Source of the DNA: Parietichytrium sp. I65-24A
Lineage: Eukaryota; Sar; Bigyra; Thraustochytrida; Thraustochytriidae
DNA: 64,000 nucleotides
Direction of reading: 5' to 3'
NCBI GenBank assembly: GCA_012862575.1
Contig: BLSF01000023.1
Coordinates: forward strand, 62,001 to 126,000
Every line of letters begins with the position of its first letter. The stretch's first letter is position 1. The notes beneath the pieces are model-generated. The model ran no database searches and was not told the origin of the DNA. It saw only the letters and a list, made by a program, of their open reading frames with translations. Shown here piece after piece: positions 51,651 to 63,975 of the stretch. The translations under genes were made by a program, and so were the position numbers.

Positions 51651-53895
51651 TTTGCTAAAGTTTTGCTTGGAATCTTTGTTCTTGCTTGGTTTTCTTGGGA
51701 GTGTTTGAGTTTGGGTTTTGCTTCTCACCGAGCTTGTGCCTCCTCCACTCAGACCTCCCAAATGCTTACAGCACTTAAAACACTCACTGCTCCGCCTAAC
51801 CCTGTCTTTCCCCGACTACTCTTGCGTCTAAAGTCTCCACTTCGCGCTGCTAAGAGCTACGCAAGCCACTCGAGCTACAGGAGATCGTATCAGAAATCGT
51901 AAAACCACTCCATCGTGGGCAAACCACACACGTACCTCCACTGTAGACAGTGTAGAAGCGCTGCGTGCTAGCAGGGCGGGAGGCTATGACGTCCCTCTCC
52001 CTCCTCGGTGTGGCCTACTCGGCGTTTAGTCGGTTTAGTCAGCACTGGAGATGAAATCGCGCAACCACAAATTTCTCCTTCCTGCGTGCCGCAAGTGCCG
52101 CAGTGGGGATGTATTCGGCATCTCCAGTATCTCCAGGAGACGAGCTTGGCTTTCAAAGCGAATTTAGCGCGAGCGTCGCTCGGTGCACAGTGCACAGACT
52201 CGGAGGATCAAAAGCGCTCTCATTTGTCTAAAGCTGCGCATCAATGAACAGGTGTGCACAGTCCAACCGACAGCGAAGTTTGAAATTGATTCAATCGTTG
52301 GTTGTCACACGAGTTCGTCACCTGTGTCATCTGCTGGCTCGTGAGACCAACGGGAGAGTGCGCCGCGGATGACGTAATGCGCAAGTCCAAGCAGTTTTTG
52401 ACAGTGAACAAAAGCCAAAATCCAGTAATTCGCATTTCCGCCTCGCAGCCAAGTGTTTACACGATTCGTAAAAGAAATGCCACCACCAAACTCGGCACTG
52501 AGGAGCGAGTAAGCTTATTCGACGTGCGCCGCCGCAGCTCCGAGACCGCATCTTTTCGGTTGTACTGCGAACACACCACAACCGCACCATGCAGTCCAAC
52601 GGAATTTCTACGCGATGGCTAGCTAGTAGAGACCCACTCGGGGATGGCCAAGTCCGAGAGGTCTGCCATTGGCTTCTCATGGCTTCTCGCGACTGTTGAG
52701 CTATGTTTTGACTGTTGGCTGTTGAGAGTCGAGGTGAAACTGCACAAATGCCTTTTCTGCCTGTGGTGCTGTCAAATCAAATCGTCAACGTGCAAAAGAA
52801 AGAAACAAACAAACAAACAAAGAGATAGATGGATGTACCATCGGATGGATGACTCTCTCCAGTCCAGCGGGCTAAATGACCTGCGTGGCCCTGACTGTCC
52901 TACTGACCGTGAGTAGAACCTACTTCAAACTTCCCCATCGTCACACTGTGAGTCAGTCAGTGAGTCAGTCAGTACTCACGGCGCGTCAACAGAAGCTGTA
53001 CTGACTCTGAGTACCTCCTAGCTAGCTCGCGGCTTGGAGTGAAGGAGTGAAGGAGGTTAGCAATGGTTAGCAGGCCAATGAAGCACACTCCCTCCCTCCC
53101 TCCTCACTGCCATTCCGGCCTTGCTGTTCTATGCAAAGTCTACCAAGCGTGAGTAGCATGCTCGCTATCAACCTCACGCACGCCTGGGTGACACGTCATG
53201 ACGGCCCTGCAAAGCCGGCGTGCGAATCGACGTTTTCGCAGGCCTTGACGAGTCACCACGCCGGCATGCAGGCTAGAGTACTGATTATTGGGATAAACTC
53301 ACCAACAACACATTCCTGTTCACAAAAGTGGGTGAATCAAATGCCAATGAATCAATCAATCCACTCTGCACTCTGCCGTCGATGATGTCATCGCCCGATC
53401 TGCACAAAATTTGACTGATATTGAGCGCAGTGTATCAGCGCAGTTGCGAGTGGGATTTCCAAGACGTGTGTAATGGTGTGCGCCAGAGAAATGTAACATC
53501 CCCACATTTCTATGGGCGAAATTCACCGCGAGATTTCGCACAGGTAAAGTCCCTCGCCTAGGTTTTCCACGAGAGAAAAACGCGCAAGCGGAGATCTGAG
53601 TGTGAATTCGAAGTGTAATATTCATTATGGAAGCACTATACGAATAATTGAATGTTCGCTGGAACCCATGTGTGAGTTTGGCATTTTATGGTCAAATGAG
53701 AGGGAGGTCTGGTCAACCGACTAAACAGAAGGGTGGAAACAGCTCCTTGGAACATCTGTGGTCGAGCGATAAAGACAGAAGTAGCGGGAAACAATCCGGA
53801 ACCGAGGCAGCAGCCCTACGCCGCGCGAACCAGAACCCGGCGGGGCCAAGAGCACCAACGCCCCACAGTTTCGTTGCGTACGTTCACTTGTGCAC
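51651..53895. other. Gene-free gap
   Basis: This gap lies upstream of the small mitochondrial gene and downstream of the IQ-motif protein gene. It shows GAGTCAGTCAGT-type repeats at about 52951-52972, GTACTGACTCTGAGTAC at about 52997-53013, CCCTCCCT at about 53090-53104 and a CACTCTGCACTCTGC word at about 53363. No credible coding region was seen. Confidence 0.45.
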
Positions 53896-56800
53896 TCACT
53901 TGCCTTGAAGTGCCTGTTGCAAACGTTTCTGGGCTTCTAGCTTACGAGCTTCCCTCTTACGTCTATCGACCGCCATTTGAGACTCAAATTCGTTATCTAG
54001 CTCTTGCTCTAGGTCGAACCCTTCAGAATCACTTGATACCAGTTCCTTCTTCTTTTCCCGAGTCTTCCTCTTCTTCTTCTTCTCCTTCTCCTCCTCTTTC
54101 CCGGCCTCCTCCTCCTTCCTGGCCTTCCTTCTAGCTTGTTCCTTGGTGTCTTCCGATTTGGCGTGGGTGATGTTACCAGCGTTTGCATCATATGCTCTCC
54201 CCTGCTTTCTCCCCTTCGAATGTCGATTCCCACTGTACTGCTGCACTTCTTCGTCACTGGTAGAAGACGAAGAGGTCTCTTCGGCTTCCTCCCTTAGGCT
54301 GGGCATGATTGGAGCAGTGGATGGCCGTGATGACGTAACGATTGGAATTGGGCAGCTTGTAAGATCAGGTTTCGGCTTGGTTGGAACGCCATTCTCGGCA
54401 CCCCGCATCGTGGGACTGTTCGGATTACCGAGCGGTATTGACGCGTCCAGTGTAGTCAGCGCGCTGCCCTTCTCTTTTCTGGCCGAGGAACTCGTTTTTG
54501 GGCGCTCGCCCTTCCCCTTCCTTTCCTTTGATCGTCTCTTATGCCGCTTCTCCTTCTTACTCTTCTTCTCCCTCCTGTGAACCCTCTTTGTAGCTTCACT
54601 GCTTACCTCGCCATCATCACTCACAGATTTTGTTGGGCTCTTTGACCCACTCGTCAGTTTCTCGTCACTTCCAACATTCTCAGATGCGGGAGGATTTGAA
54701 ACTGCAACGTCGTCCTCAGTCTCAAAGTCATCATCTCCATAGTCGTCCACGTCTTTTACATTGTCCACGTCTTTTACATTGTCCGTGGGAGAGCAAGGAG
54801 ACTTTGTTGGAGAGGGAAATGCGCCCTTTTGGTCTGTGATGTGACCAGGCGACCCCTCGCTCGCAAACGATGCATTCTCGTAGAGGTCGTCATCACCTAC
54901 GCTTTCACGTGCGGAGCGTGAGAGCGCTTTACGGCGATAGACTTTCTGGATGCGCATCGCAGCTTTTTGCCTGCTCGTGACATGATTTCTGAAGCGCAGC
55001 CAATTTTGCAGGAGGCGCGAGCTGCTTTGCTGTTTTACAAACAGTGACTTGGCCGAGTGTTGTCGATGCTTGGCCTGAATCATGGTCGCTGCGCGAACCT
55101 TGGAGCTTGGCACGGAGCCATCTTCACCTGGCTCTGGGCTGGACAGAACTGCCTGAACAACCTTCACGCGTCCATCGACAGCGAATTCGGTCTTACTTTC
55201 ATAGGTGGAGCCGGATGCCATATCCTGAATCGTTGCGCGAAACGTTCTTCCCACGGGCAAGAGTGCCCGAGTTGTGCCAGCAGGGGCCGGGAGCTGACCC
55301 CAGAGCTTGCATGGGAGCGTTGGAAGGGAGCAATCCAATTCCATGAGCGATCTCAACTCGGCAAAGTGAACGCCACAGCGCATCTGCCAATCAGATTCCG
55401 GCAGGATGACCAGGGCTCCGACCTGAGCGAAGCGAAAATCTGGAGATTGTAGCCGATTGGTCAGGTCCTTGACGAGCCCCGCACGGCTAAATACACACCG
55501 AGATTTTCCTCGCCCGGGCATCTCAGGGCTGCCAATACATACCGTTATATCATTGTCTCGAGGCGAGGCAGCACCTCCCTTAGATTGGTGTGGTCGTGAC
55601 GGACTTTTCTTTAACATGCCTGCGTGCTGAGATATCGCGCACACAGACACCGGGGAACCGTTGGAGCCGTTCTCAACAGAGCCAAACGCAAGCATGCTGA
55701 ATCCGCCTTTGACAACAGTGCTTTTCACGGAACAAATTCTACCATTCACAGTCACGAGTCTCAACATTTCCCCGCTAAATACATTTGCGCTCGTGCCCAT
55801 CTTGAAGAGTAGCACCCGATCATCGAAGCGAACCACTGCTTCGCCGACTGTTTGCCCGTTGCTCTGAGAGACTTCCACCATCTCTTTGTCCATGGCTTTC
55901 AGAGCCGCCGAGTCCTCGCAAGTCATACACATTTCAACCGTTTGCCCGGGACATGTCGGGTAACCCCAGCAGTCATACATCTGCAGCAGACCCGATACGC
56001 CGTGCCACAAGTCCCGCATAGCCAGCGCTGGAGCTGGCTCTACCTGGTGTCGTTGCAAAGTCACCGACCTACCGGCGTCATCCACACGGCAAATTACGTT
56101 CCCGGAGGCTGTGCGTTTCTCGATGGTACCTGGCACGCCCCTAGCGCTCTTGCCCTCCAAATAAAGCGTGACCTTGGCCCAACGCGCGAGAGCCTGAAAT
56201 CCCAGCGTCTCGTTCGAATAGTCGCCAATCGTGTTCCCTGGGCCTGGGCGGCGGGGTAGAGTCGGGCAGCATGTGCACCAAGACTTGACTTTCGATATTG
56301 CCTCGGTGTGCTCAGGCGCAAGTTCAAACTTGGACTCTGTGCCAATATCTACAGACTCGACCCGAACCAGAACCCCAGTCCGACTCCCCGAGTTGTCACT
56401 TTTCGAAGAGCCGCCTCGTGACGCACTCCCACAAAGGCAAATTTTACCGCTGGCAACGGCATCCAGAATAATGTTGCACCAGCGAACCCTCGGGGTGACC
56501 CCGCGTAGAAAGATTTCTTGTGGCAAAACATCCTCCAACAGATCTTCTAATCCGGCTCCACCGCTTGCCGTGGAGAGAGAGTTACCGGGTTCATTGTCCT
56601 GCGCGGTGCGTTGCCTAGGGGAAAGCAACCGCTTCCTGGTGACCTCCAAGCTACTATCCTCGTCGTCACTACTGTCACAGACCCAGGTAAGGTCGTTGTT
56701 CTCGGCTGCCAAATCAGCAGCAGAGCCTTTTGCGGGTTTTTCGGCAACAGGCTTTTGCGGGCTCACCTGAAATTCCTCCTTGACGGCAGCGAAGATCCAA

Positions 56801-57840
56801 TCACTGCTGCTTTCCCCAGTAATCGTGACATGGGACCCGATAACCTCTTGGAATGTGACTCTGCCTTCGCCGTCGGTATCCAGTGCTCTTTTCTCCACAA
56901 GAGCGAGATCGCCACGCTGCAGCACCTGGCTTGCCGAATCCACGCATGCCTGCAAGGCCACTTGCCTATTGCAATGCACCCACAGCCGAACGCCAGCCCC
57001 CACGGAATACCCTGCGCTCGTAAGCACGCTCACAGTGACGGGCACCTTTCTCACCACGTAGACGGACACCATCGCCGGGCCAAATTCGTCCACATAGATC
57101 CGCTGCGTCGTGCCTGGGTACACTTGCTCCCAGCCGGGCATCTCCACGGCGAACGTGCACAGAACGCCGCGCTCCGCCTCCACGAACCTCACATCTTCAC
57201 CGTCGCTGCACACGCCGAGCGCCACCTGGTTGGTCTCGTCCACGCACACCACCCTCGCCTTCGCGACTCCGACATTGGCTCCGCTCATTGCGCCTGCCGC
57301 GCAGGACAGCTCGTCGTGCGCCGGTAACTGCCTTCCCGAGTGCGCGGACACCACCCTCACAAACACCTTGTGCATCTCGCACTCCTGGTTGTTGCTCGCG
57401 TCCGCGCCGTCCGCGCCGTTCCCGAAACGCACCGTCCTGCTGTTCTTGCTGTTCCCGCTTCCCGCGCTGGAGTGCGAGGCCCGCGAGGGTGCGCGGGGAC
57501 ACTCTTCTGCGCGATTGGAGTGTCCGCGCAAAGTGTCCCCGAGAAGTGTGGCCAGCCGGTCCGCGATGATTGCAGCGGACGGGAACTTTCCCGTCTGCAC
57601 CTTGGAGAAGAGCGGGTACGCCGTGCCGTGTAGTAGAAGCGCAACCTCGAATGCGCCCAGAGGGTCCTCGCGCTCGCCATCGCGCCCCTCTTCGCGGACT
57701 GCGCGGACACCCAGACGAGCGGCTGCCGCGGACACTTGCGCGTACACGCGGTCGTACCGCGCGGGATCGTGCCGCGTGCTCACCTGCCGCGCGCTGCGGT
57801 TAGGCTGCACGACGCAGCGCAGCACGGCACCATCGCCCAT
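53896..57840 (-). CDS. Large IQ-motif protein with Rdx-like N-terminus and charged tail
   Basis: A 1314-residue intronless frame starts with ATG at 57840. Residues about 62-100 (AFEVALLLHGTAYPLFSKVQTGKFPSA, shown in part) resemble the second half of the SelW/Rdx thioredoxin-like fold (FEV...SK...G.FP). The expected CxxC/CxxU motif at its front is absent, so any redox role is doubtful. The middle (about 150-900) has beta-rich segments without a recognised domain. Two IQ-type motifs (ATMIQAKHRQHSAK about 918, MRIQKVYRRKALSR about 965) suggest calmodulin or EF-hand light-chain binding. A tandem NVKDVDNVKDVD and acidic stretches follow. The last 250 residues are Lys/Arg/Glu-rich and coiled-coil-like (EEEAGKEEEKEKKKKRK). 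A cytoskeletal or flagellar role is possible. The family is not recognised. Confidence 0.8.
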   Translation of the reverse strand: MGDGAVLRCVVQPNRSARQVSTRHDPARYDRVYAQVSAAAARLGVRAVREEGRDGEREDPLGAFEVALLLHGTAYPLFSKVQTGKFPSAAIIADRLATLLGDTLRGHSNRAEECPRAPSRASHSSAGSGNSKNSRTVRFGNGADGADASNNQECEMHKVFVRVVSAHSGRQLPAHDELSCAAGAMSGANVGVAKARVVCVDETNQVALGVCSDGEDVRFVEAERGVLCTFAVEMPGWEQVYPGTTQRIYVDEFGPAMVSVYVVRKVPVTVSVLTSAGYSVGAGVRLWVHCNRQVALQACVDSASQVLQRGDLALVEKRALDTDGEGRVTFQEVIGSHVTITGESSSDWIFAAVKEEFQVSPQKPVAEKPAKGSAADLAAENNDLTWVCDSSDDEDSSLEVTRKRLLSPRQRTAQDNEPGNSLSTASGGAGLEDLLEDVLPQEIFLRGVTPRVRWCNIILDAVASGKICLCGSASRGGSSKSDNSGSRTGVLVRVESVDIGTESKFELAPEHTEAISKVKSWCTCCPTLPRRPGPGNTIGDYSNETLGFQALARWAKVTLYLEGKSARGVPGTIEKRTASGNVICRVDDAGRSVTLQRHQVEPAPALAMRDLWHGVSGLLQMYDCWGYPTCPGQTVEMCMTCEDSAALKAMDKEMVEVSQSNGQTVGEAVVRFDDRVLLFKMGTSANVFSGEMLRLVTVNGRICSVKSTVVKGGFSMLAFGSVENGSNGSPVSVCAISQHAGMLKKSPSRPHQSKGGAASPRDNDITVCIGSPEMPGRGKSRCVFSRAGLVKDLTNRLQSPDFRFAQVGALVILPESDWQMRCGVHFAELRSLMELDCSLPTLPCKLWGQLPAPAGTTRALLPVGRTFRATIQDMASGSTYESKTEFAVDGRVKVVQAVLSSPEPGEDGSVPSSKVRAATMIQAKHRQHSAKSLFVKQQSSSRLLQNWLRFRNHVTSRQKAAMRIQKVYRRKALSRSARESVGDDDLYENASFASEGSPGHITDQKGAFPSPTKSPCSPTDNVKDVDNVKDVDDYGDDDFETEDDVAVSNPPASENVGSDEKLTSGSKSPTKSVSDDGEVSSEATKRVHRREKKSKKEKRHKRRSKERKGKGERPKTSSSARKEKGSALTTLDASIPLGNPNSPTMRGAENGVPTKPKPDLTSCPIPIVTSSRPSTAPIMPSLREEAEETSSSSTSDEEVQQYSGNRHSKGRKQGRAYDANAGNITHAKSEDTKEQARRKARKEEEAGKEEEKEKKKKRKTREKKKELVSSDSEGFDLEQELDNEFESQMAVDRRKREARKLEAQKRLQQALQGK

Positions 57841-60501
57841 GCGAGGACACTTGCCCTGTACGCGCCACTGTACGCGATACTGTTCCGCAAACTGTTCCGC
57901 CCGTTTCGCCTGTTCCGCGCTCGCTCACTGACGTACGGTACTAGTACATTAAAACGTAATTGTTGATATAGTGTCGGTTCTGTTTTCCGGTTCCGACTGT
58001 CATCTACAGCAGTACTATGAGAAGGAATAGGATGTCGGGTTCCTGGACCCGTCGTCTAGCAGTTTAATAGGCGACCGGTAGGAGGTTCTTGATGACCGTT
58101 TCGCGGGGACCGGGAGAAGCAGGAATTGCACGTGATCAGAGAACTGTTCATGAACAGAATCTGTTCTCTGTTCATGATCACTCTTTTTTGATCGCTATGC
58201 AACGTTATACTCAGAGGTATTAGACCTTGGACGGCAGTGCAGCCTGGGGTCAGTGAAGGTGTGAACTAATTCATTACTCCCAAGTTATCGGGGATCGGGA
58301 TGGATCGGGTTCGCGACCTCCTCGACAGTTTCGATGAGTCGGTTTTGCCAAGTTTTACCGCGCCCTTACGAAGCCGCGCTTTCGTAGATTAGACAAAACT
58401 CGAGGGGGAATTTGCTCTTTTGGGGCCAACAGCAAAACATCTCTACATCTATCTCTTTTTACATTCAAATTGAAATTGAAATTGAAATTGGAAAGAAAAA
58501 AATAGTATCTTGAGCGAAACGCCAAACCGAGTCCGCGCAGGATTGTAAAGGCGAGCAGAAAAATAATAAATATGGAAACACCTTCTGGGACACGAGGTGT
58601 CTTTCTTGTGCGCTCGGCAGCTCCCATCTATTCGGTTGCTTTGTGAACGTGGACCCTCATTGGCACTGCGCAGATAAACAAACGAATGAAAAAGGTGAAC
58701 GGGAGAAAGAAAGAAACGAAAGAAAGAAACGAAAGAAAGAAAAAAAGAGTGAAAGACAGAGAGTGTGCTGTGCTGGTACACTGCGAGTGAACTGATGGAC
58801 TTCGGTCGGATCAGATTGGCCACAACCACGATACGCAGGGCTTCAGCTAGCAGGCAAGCATTGCCAGGTCGACTTTTCGATCCGGTGTTGTGGGCCGAGT
58901 CACGCTAAACACATCATGGGAGCAGCCTGCGGTTCAATAAAACGCGCAGCCTGTGATGACTCTCCTCTTCTCACCCGCGCTACCCGACTTTTGTTTCATA
59001 GCGTATGCCACTACTCACAAGCCAAAATATCTCAAGTGGACCCAGGTTGGTTCATGGGGCGCCCACCTCCTTCTTTTCCGAGGAGATCGAGGAGACCGAG
59101 GAGCCTGTCTTGCTGAGGGAAAAGGAACATTGAACTGTAAATTGACTGTAAGCCACTCGACGCCTTCAGGGGTGTTGTCCTTGATTGCTCGGACGCGACT
59201 TTTGGTGTTAATTGCCGGCAGGTTCAGCCAGGAGAAAAAATGAAAGAAACCGATAAGTCAAGTTAAGTGGCTATTGGCGATTGAGAGCTCTCATGCGAAG
59301 GACGATGGTAAACTTAAGTGATTTTGAAGCTGACACATTCTGTGCAAGTGCGCCAAGCCAGCTTTTCAGTTTGCGCAAGGCGATCTTTACTGTGAGCTGA
59401 ACGAAAAGCCTGAGTGGTTCAACTTTGTGCTTTTCAACAGCCTGAGTCAGTGGCCTTGAGATGCCTTGAGGGCGTAAAGCTCGAATTGGTACAAGGACAC
59501 GTCTCTCGGTAACGAATTACCAGTGTGCACATGTCCGAAATTCCGACGCCTCGTCCGGGATTGGACCCCCCCTCCCCAATCCATGGCGCATTCGTCGTTT
59601 GTTGTGACTTGCTACTCCCTCTGCTTATCAGCCTTCGCACACTGCTTTGACAATCAAACCCAATCTGCAGCAACGGTTCGTCCGGTCAATCGTAGCCCGA
59701 AAAAAACTCAGCGCAACGCCGGTACAGACGTAAGTATCGCCGTTGCCGTAATTTTAGTCTATGTTCAGCTTCTCACGTTTCGCCGAGTTGAGTCAGTCTG
59801 TGAATGCTTCTTTTCGAGCGTTTAAGGCGGCCATGTGTCCAGAAGAGACAGCGGCGAACAGGTCCGAACAGATTTTGACACTTTGCCAACACGTCCCTGC
59901 TCACTCCAAGTGTGTCACTGCCAGATGTGGGTCACTTGAGAACTTTTCGAGTCCACGAGGCTGATGTCCCAAAAGACGGTGGGAACGTCAGGAGTTCAGC
60001 GGCGATGGAACCAAACGCGCACACGCACACCTGAAAGCGCGGCAATAAATAAAAATTTAATCTGAAAGAGGTACTGAGTAACTTAAATATAAATGTCTGC
60101 CCTTTCCCCGCACTGTACGTCCTGGCGTCGCACGGGCAAGGATAAATGAATGACCTATCCAGCGCGTAATTGGAAAACGCAATCCAGCTCGACTGTTGAA
60201 ATGACTAGCTCCTTTTTTGTCTCGCAAAAGAGTCTTCTCCCAACATTTTCCATGTTACAGAATGATAGTTGTCCAGCAGTCTGGTCGGAAGACTCGCACT
60301 GAGGAGCATCATCAGCAATTGGAGCTGGGCAATTACTATTTCTTCGCGATTTACTCGATTTCGGAAACATCGCCATTCCGAGCACTTTTCCGAGCTATCT
60401 GTCAAATTTGGGCAGCATCCTTGCCCATGTTTGCTTGCCGTTCTTGCGTTATCTCGCGTTGCGTTGCAAACAGCTGCGTTGCACACGTGGGCAAAATACC
60501 A

Positions 60502-60512
60502 GTACTGAGTAC
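60502..60512. promoter_or_regulatory. GTACTGAGTAC palindromic motif
   Basis: The third perfect copy. Near copies lie at 60071-60081, 61035-61045 and 61322-61332, so this kilobase is the densest in the window. Confidence 0.4.
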
Positions 60513-60870
60513 CGCCTGGCGCAAAGTTCCTCCCGCTAGATGCGCTTGGGACCCCAATTGGAGCCACTTGGAGCCATTTGGAGCGTGGGCAGAGGAAAAA
60601 GTGGGAAAAAGCCGCCCTGTCACCCACCCTCTGAGTCGTAACCCTTATCTCCAAAATAAAAAAAATTGAGCGATCTCTTCGACTCCTCTTCCGACTTGCC
60701 CTTCCTTCACCTGGGAGCATCGGCGTTGCACACTTCAAACAGCTCACATTCTCTGGCTAACGGCGCGAGATCTGACTGTGAGTTGGGCTTGAAATGCAAC
60801 GTCGACACCCGCGAAGAAGTCATTTCTTTTCTTCCAACTTTCGATCGTCAACGTTTTTTCCACTGTGCGA

Positions 60871-60915
60871 GTGCAGAGAGTGCAGAGAGTGCAGAGAGTG
60901 CAGAGAGTGCAGAGA
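60871..60915. repeat. Tandem TGCAGAGAG-type repeat
   Basis: Four to five copies of a 10-bp GTGCAGAGAG unit in tandem. It shares the GCAGAG core with the array at 12713-12743. Confidence 0.75.
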
Positions 60916-63900
60916 GGAAAAAGTAAAAGTTGACAGGCCAGCCTGTGGTTCTACAACCCAGCTACTACCCGCGCCGCTAACTGACCTTACTCCCGGCGAT
61001 GAGAAGTATCGATGGCACGAGATCAACTGCGTGGGTACTGAGGATTACTGCGGCTAGCTAGTTAGGAGCGCAAAGATAGAGCAGTGTGCACTTTCTTTAT
61101 TCTGCAAAAACAACGAGAAGCTGGCTTGCTCCTCTTTGCTGTTCTGTTCTGCGTGAACTGCGTGATGCAGTGCGCGACTTTAGGCTGCGCGTACTGATCC
61201 TCTAGCGCGCATTTTGTCCAAATGCGGAGAGCTTATTTACATTTCTCAGATCTCGGAGAGCACAAGGTCGGTTTGTACTTTTGTCATAGCAGAGGAGGGC
61301 ACCCGGTACTCACAACAACCACTACTCAGTACCTGAGGAGCTGGTGAAGTTCCCTTTTCATTATGATCTAACAGTAGGTGCTTCGTAGTCATCGGGGAAG
61401 CTGAGTTAGGGCCTCTCTGGGCGCACAGCATGTTGGCGACTTGTTTGAACAGCTTTCAGAGGGTGACCAGAGTGATACGCCGCCCTTTCTTGTCTCTCCG
61501 AAGTTTTCCGAGTCTTTCTTTTCGGCCTCGACGTCCTGGCAGAGCGGCGGTCCAACTTGTCCAACTCATCATCACCGGAGGTTCCGGAGATTGGTTTTCG
61601 TCGTCGATCTCTCTTTCAAGCTTTCTCCTCTCACTTCCATGTAGACTTGAGGCCCAACAAATTCTCCTGACCCACTCTAGGGGATTCTGGTTAGTGAAAA
61701 CGGTACTTCGGAATAAGAAGGGGTAAAGTGTCGCTGCTGAACCACGCGCTTTGTGCGACGGTTTACTTTCTCTTTGTCTTTCTTGTCTTGATTGATCTTT
61801 TGACAATTGAAAGTTACCGATTGCTCTGCCCGTTCAGTAAAAGCTTGGCGTCCGGAGAGACTTCGGGGAGCTGGCCTGGATAAGTAGAGTATTACCCACT
61901 GTCTGGAATGCTTTTTAAAATTATCCTCCCAACTTCGACGTCAAGTACATTTCAAAACATTAGCTTTACTGTACAGGAGGCTGCGTATGTTGCCAGCGAA
62001 AACGACTAACACTGGTTGGCTCTAAGCCTGGTCATCTTCTCATTGTCAGTGAGGTAGGCAACACATCGCGAGACACGTCCACAGACTCCAGAGATCTCAG
62101 GATCGGAAGAGAGACAGAGAGAGAGACAGAGAGAGACTGACGAGCCACCTGGAGGTAATGAGTCGGTACCAGCCCAAGTACCGGTGCTGCGCAAATTTAC
62201 ATATAAAAGTTGTTGAAAATCTAATCTAATGTTAATAAAAGAGAAGAAAAAGCAAGGAAGGTAAAAATACGAATTGACTGTGATGGAAAATGATGGAAGC
62301 TGCTGCGACTTGGCTACATTTAAAAGAACCGCGTTACGAGCCGGGAGATTTATTGACGGCATCGACACCGGTGAACATCAAGTTCCTAGACTACTCACGA
62401 TTTGATAGTGAATGCACAGGCTGCTGCGCTGACCACTCGGACCTCCGCCGCACCTGGCAGGAAGTGAGAGACAGACGCACCTTGGCTCTCGTTTTGCAGC
62501 ATTTGTGCAGGCGCGGTGATACGCTTCTTCCCTTCCTCCGAGCAGAAATCACCCACAAAGAAAGTGCAAGCGTTTGCGCTTTCCTTTTCCCTTGCCATCC
62601 GACTACCCTTTGAGCTGTGCGGAGCGGCAGTCTGCTCGAGAACCCTGCTCGCACCGGCGTCTGCTCTGGCTTGGACTAATAATTCCTTTCTTTCCCTGCA
62701 CATCCCCCGTCTCCACTTTCGTTTTGGCCTGAACTCTGATCTCCAAACAGGAAAAAATGAAATCCTCTTCCGTTTCAACTCGTTTCCTTGGACATCCCTT
62801 CCGCCATACTCATCCTCCTCCTCCCCTCTGCACGCGTCCATTGCCTCTTTGGCTCTTGTGTTCATGAAAGTAGTTGAATCACTTGGTCCAGCGAAGAACC
62901 GATTGTGCAGAACTCACGTGCAAATTCAAATGCAAATGCAAATGACTTTCTTTCCTTCTTTCTTTCTTTCTTTCTTTCTCTCTCGCGGTGTTGAGTCAAC
63001 CACCGCAAACCCCGCTTCCTTCTTCTTTCCCTGCGTTGTCTTCCTTTTCGTGTGGACCTTTGAACAGCAGGAATGCAAGATCACAGTGTGCTTGTGATAG
63101 CCGCCTCTGTAAGATCCTCTACGATCAGGTCGCGGCAACAGAGTGTGTGTGTGTGCGCTGGGAGGAGGGAGAAGGTTGGAGGAGGAGGACGCGAGAGAGG
63201 AGAGCCAGCGAACAGCTTAGAGGTTGGCTTAGCGGTGAGTACGGTTTGTGTTTGTTAGTTTCGCGATGGAAATAATAAATCTTACTTACCGAGGGGATTA
63301 ACTTAGGGAAGGCTATAGCTTGCGCTGGCAAATATCTACCAATAACACTATCACTCCGTGCCCTGCGGTTCGCAGTCGACTGTGAGATTGTGAGTTAGAT
63401 AGCTTGAATTGTGAGAAGGTGAGGAGGGGAAAGAGGAAGGAGCATCTGAAAGTGGATTGGATTTCGTGAAATCATTGATTTGAGTGGAAATTGATGTTGG
63501 GGTTCACTGTCAGGTTCACACACGTGGATTTACATGGTAGTGCTTGTAATTTTCATAGGCGCAGGCACTGGCATCATCGGAGTCCTCCGCACGAGTAACG
63601 CATGTCCATCGTTTCGGAGGAGTTATAGTCTGGGAAAGTGAAAGGTTTTTTGGGCTTCTGTAGATATTTCCTTGTCATTTGAGAGAATTTTTGGCTGCGA
63701 CACCGCCTTCTTCATCACCTATTGCTTTGCCCTTTGTCCTCCTTTCATTTTCTTTTTCATTTTCCTTCACACGCGCGAGATCACTCGCTCCTTGAGCCGA
63801 TGTAATTTACATGTTAACACTTTTCATAAATGGTCGCTACAGATTGCCTACTTAGGAATACTCGCAGTCAGTAGAGTAGAGTGGAGTAGAGTGGAGTAGT

Positions 63901-63937
63901 TAGAACCTACCTTTGCTGCAGCACAACGATTGATCGA

Positions 63938-63941
<4 letters not shown>

Positions 63942-63973
<32 letters not shown>
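63942..63973. repeat. (CT)16 microsatellite at right edge
   Basis: A perfect dinucleotide run followed by CTGCCCCCACAG, which would make a strong 3' splice site for a plus-strand gene continuing beyond the window. No upstream exon could be identified. Confidence 0.7.

Positions 63974-63975
<2 letters not shown>

Noticed and set aside
62290-62865. Overlapping ORFs on both strands (107 and 156 codons)
   Set aside because: No family pattern, biased charged composition and mutual overlap; most likely chance.
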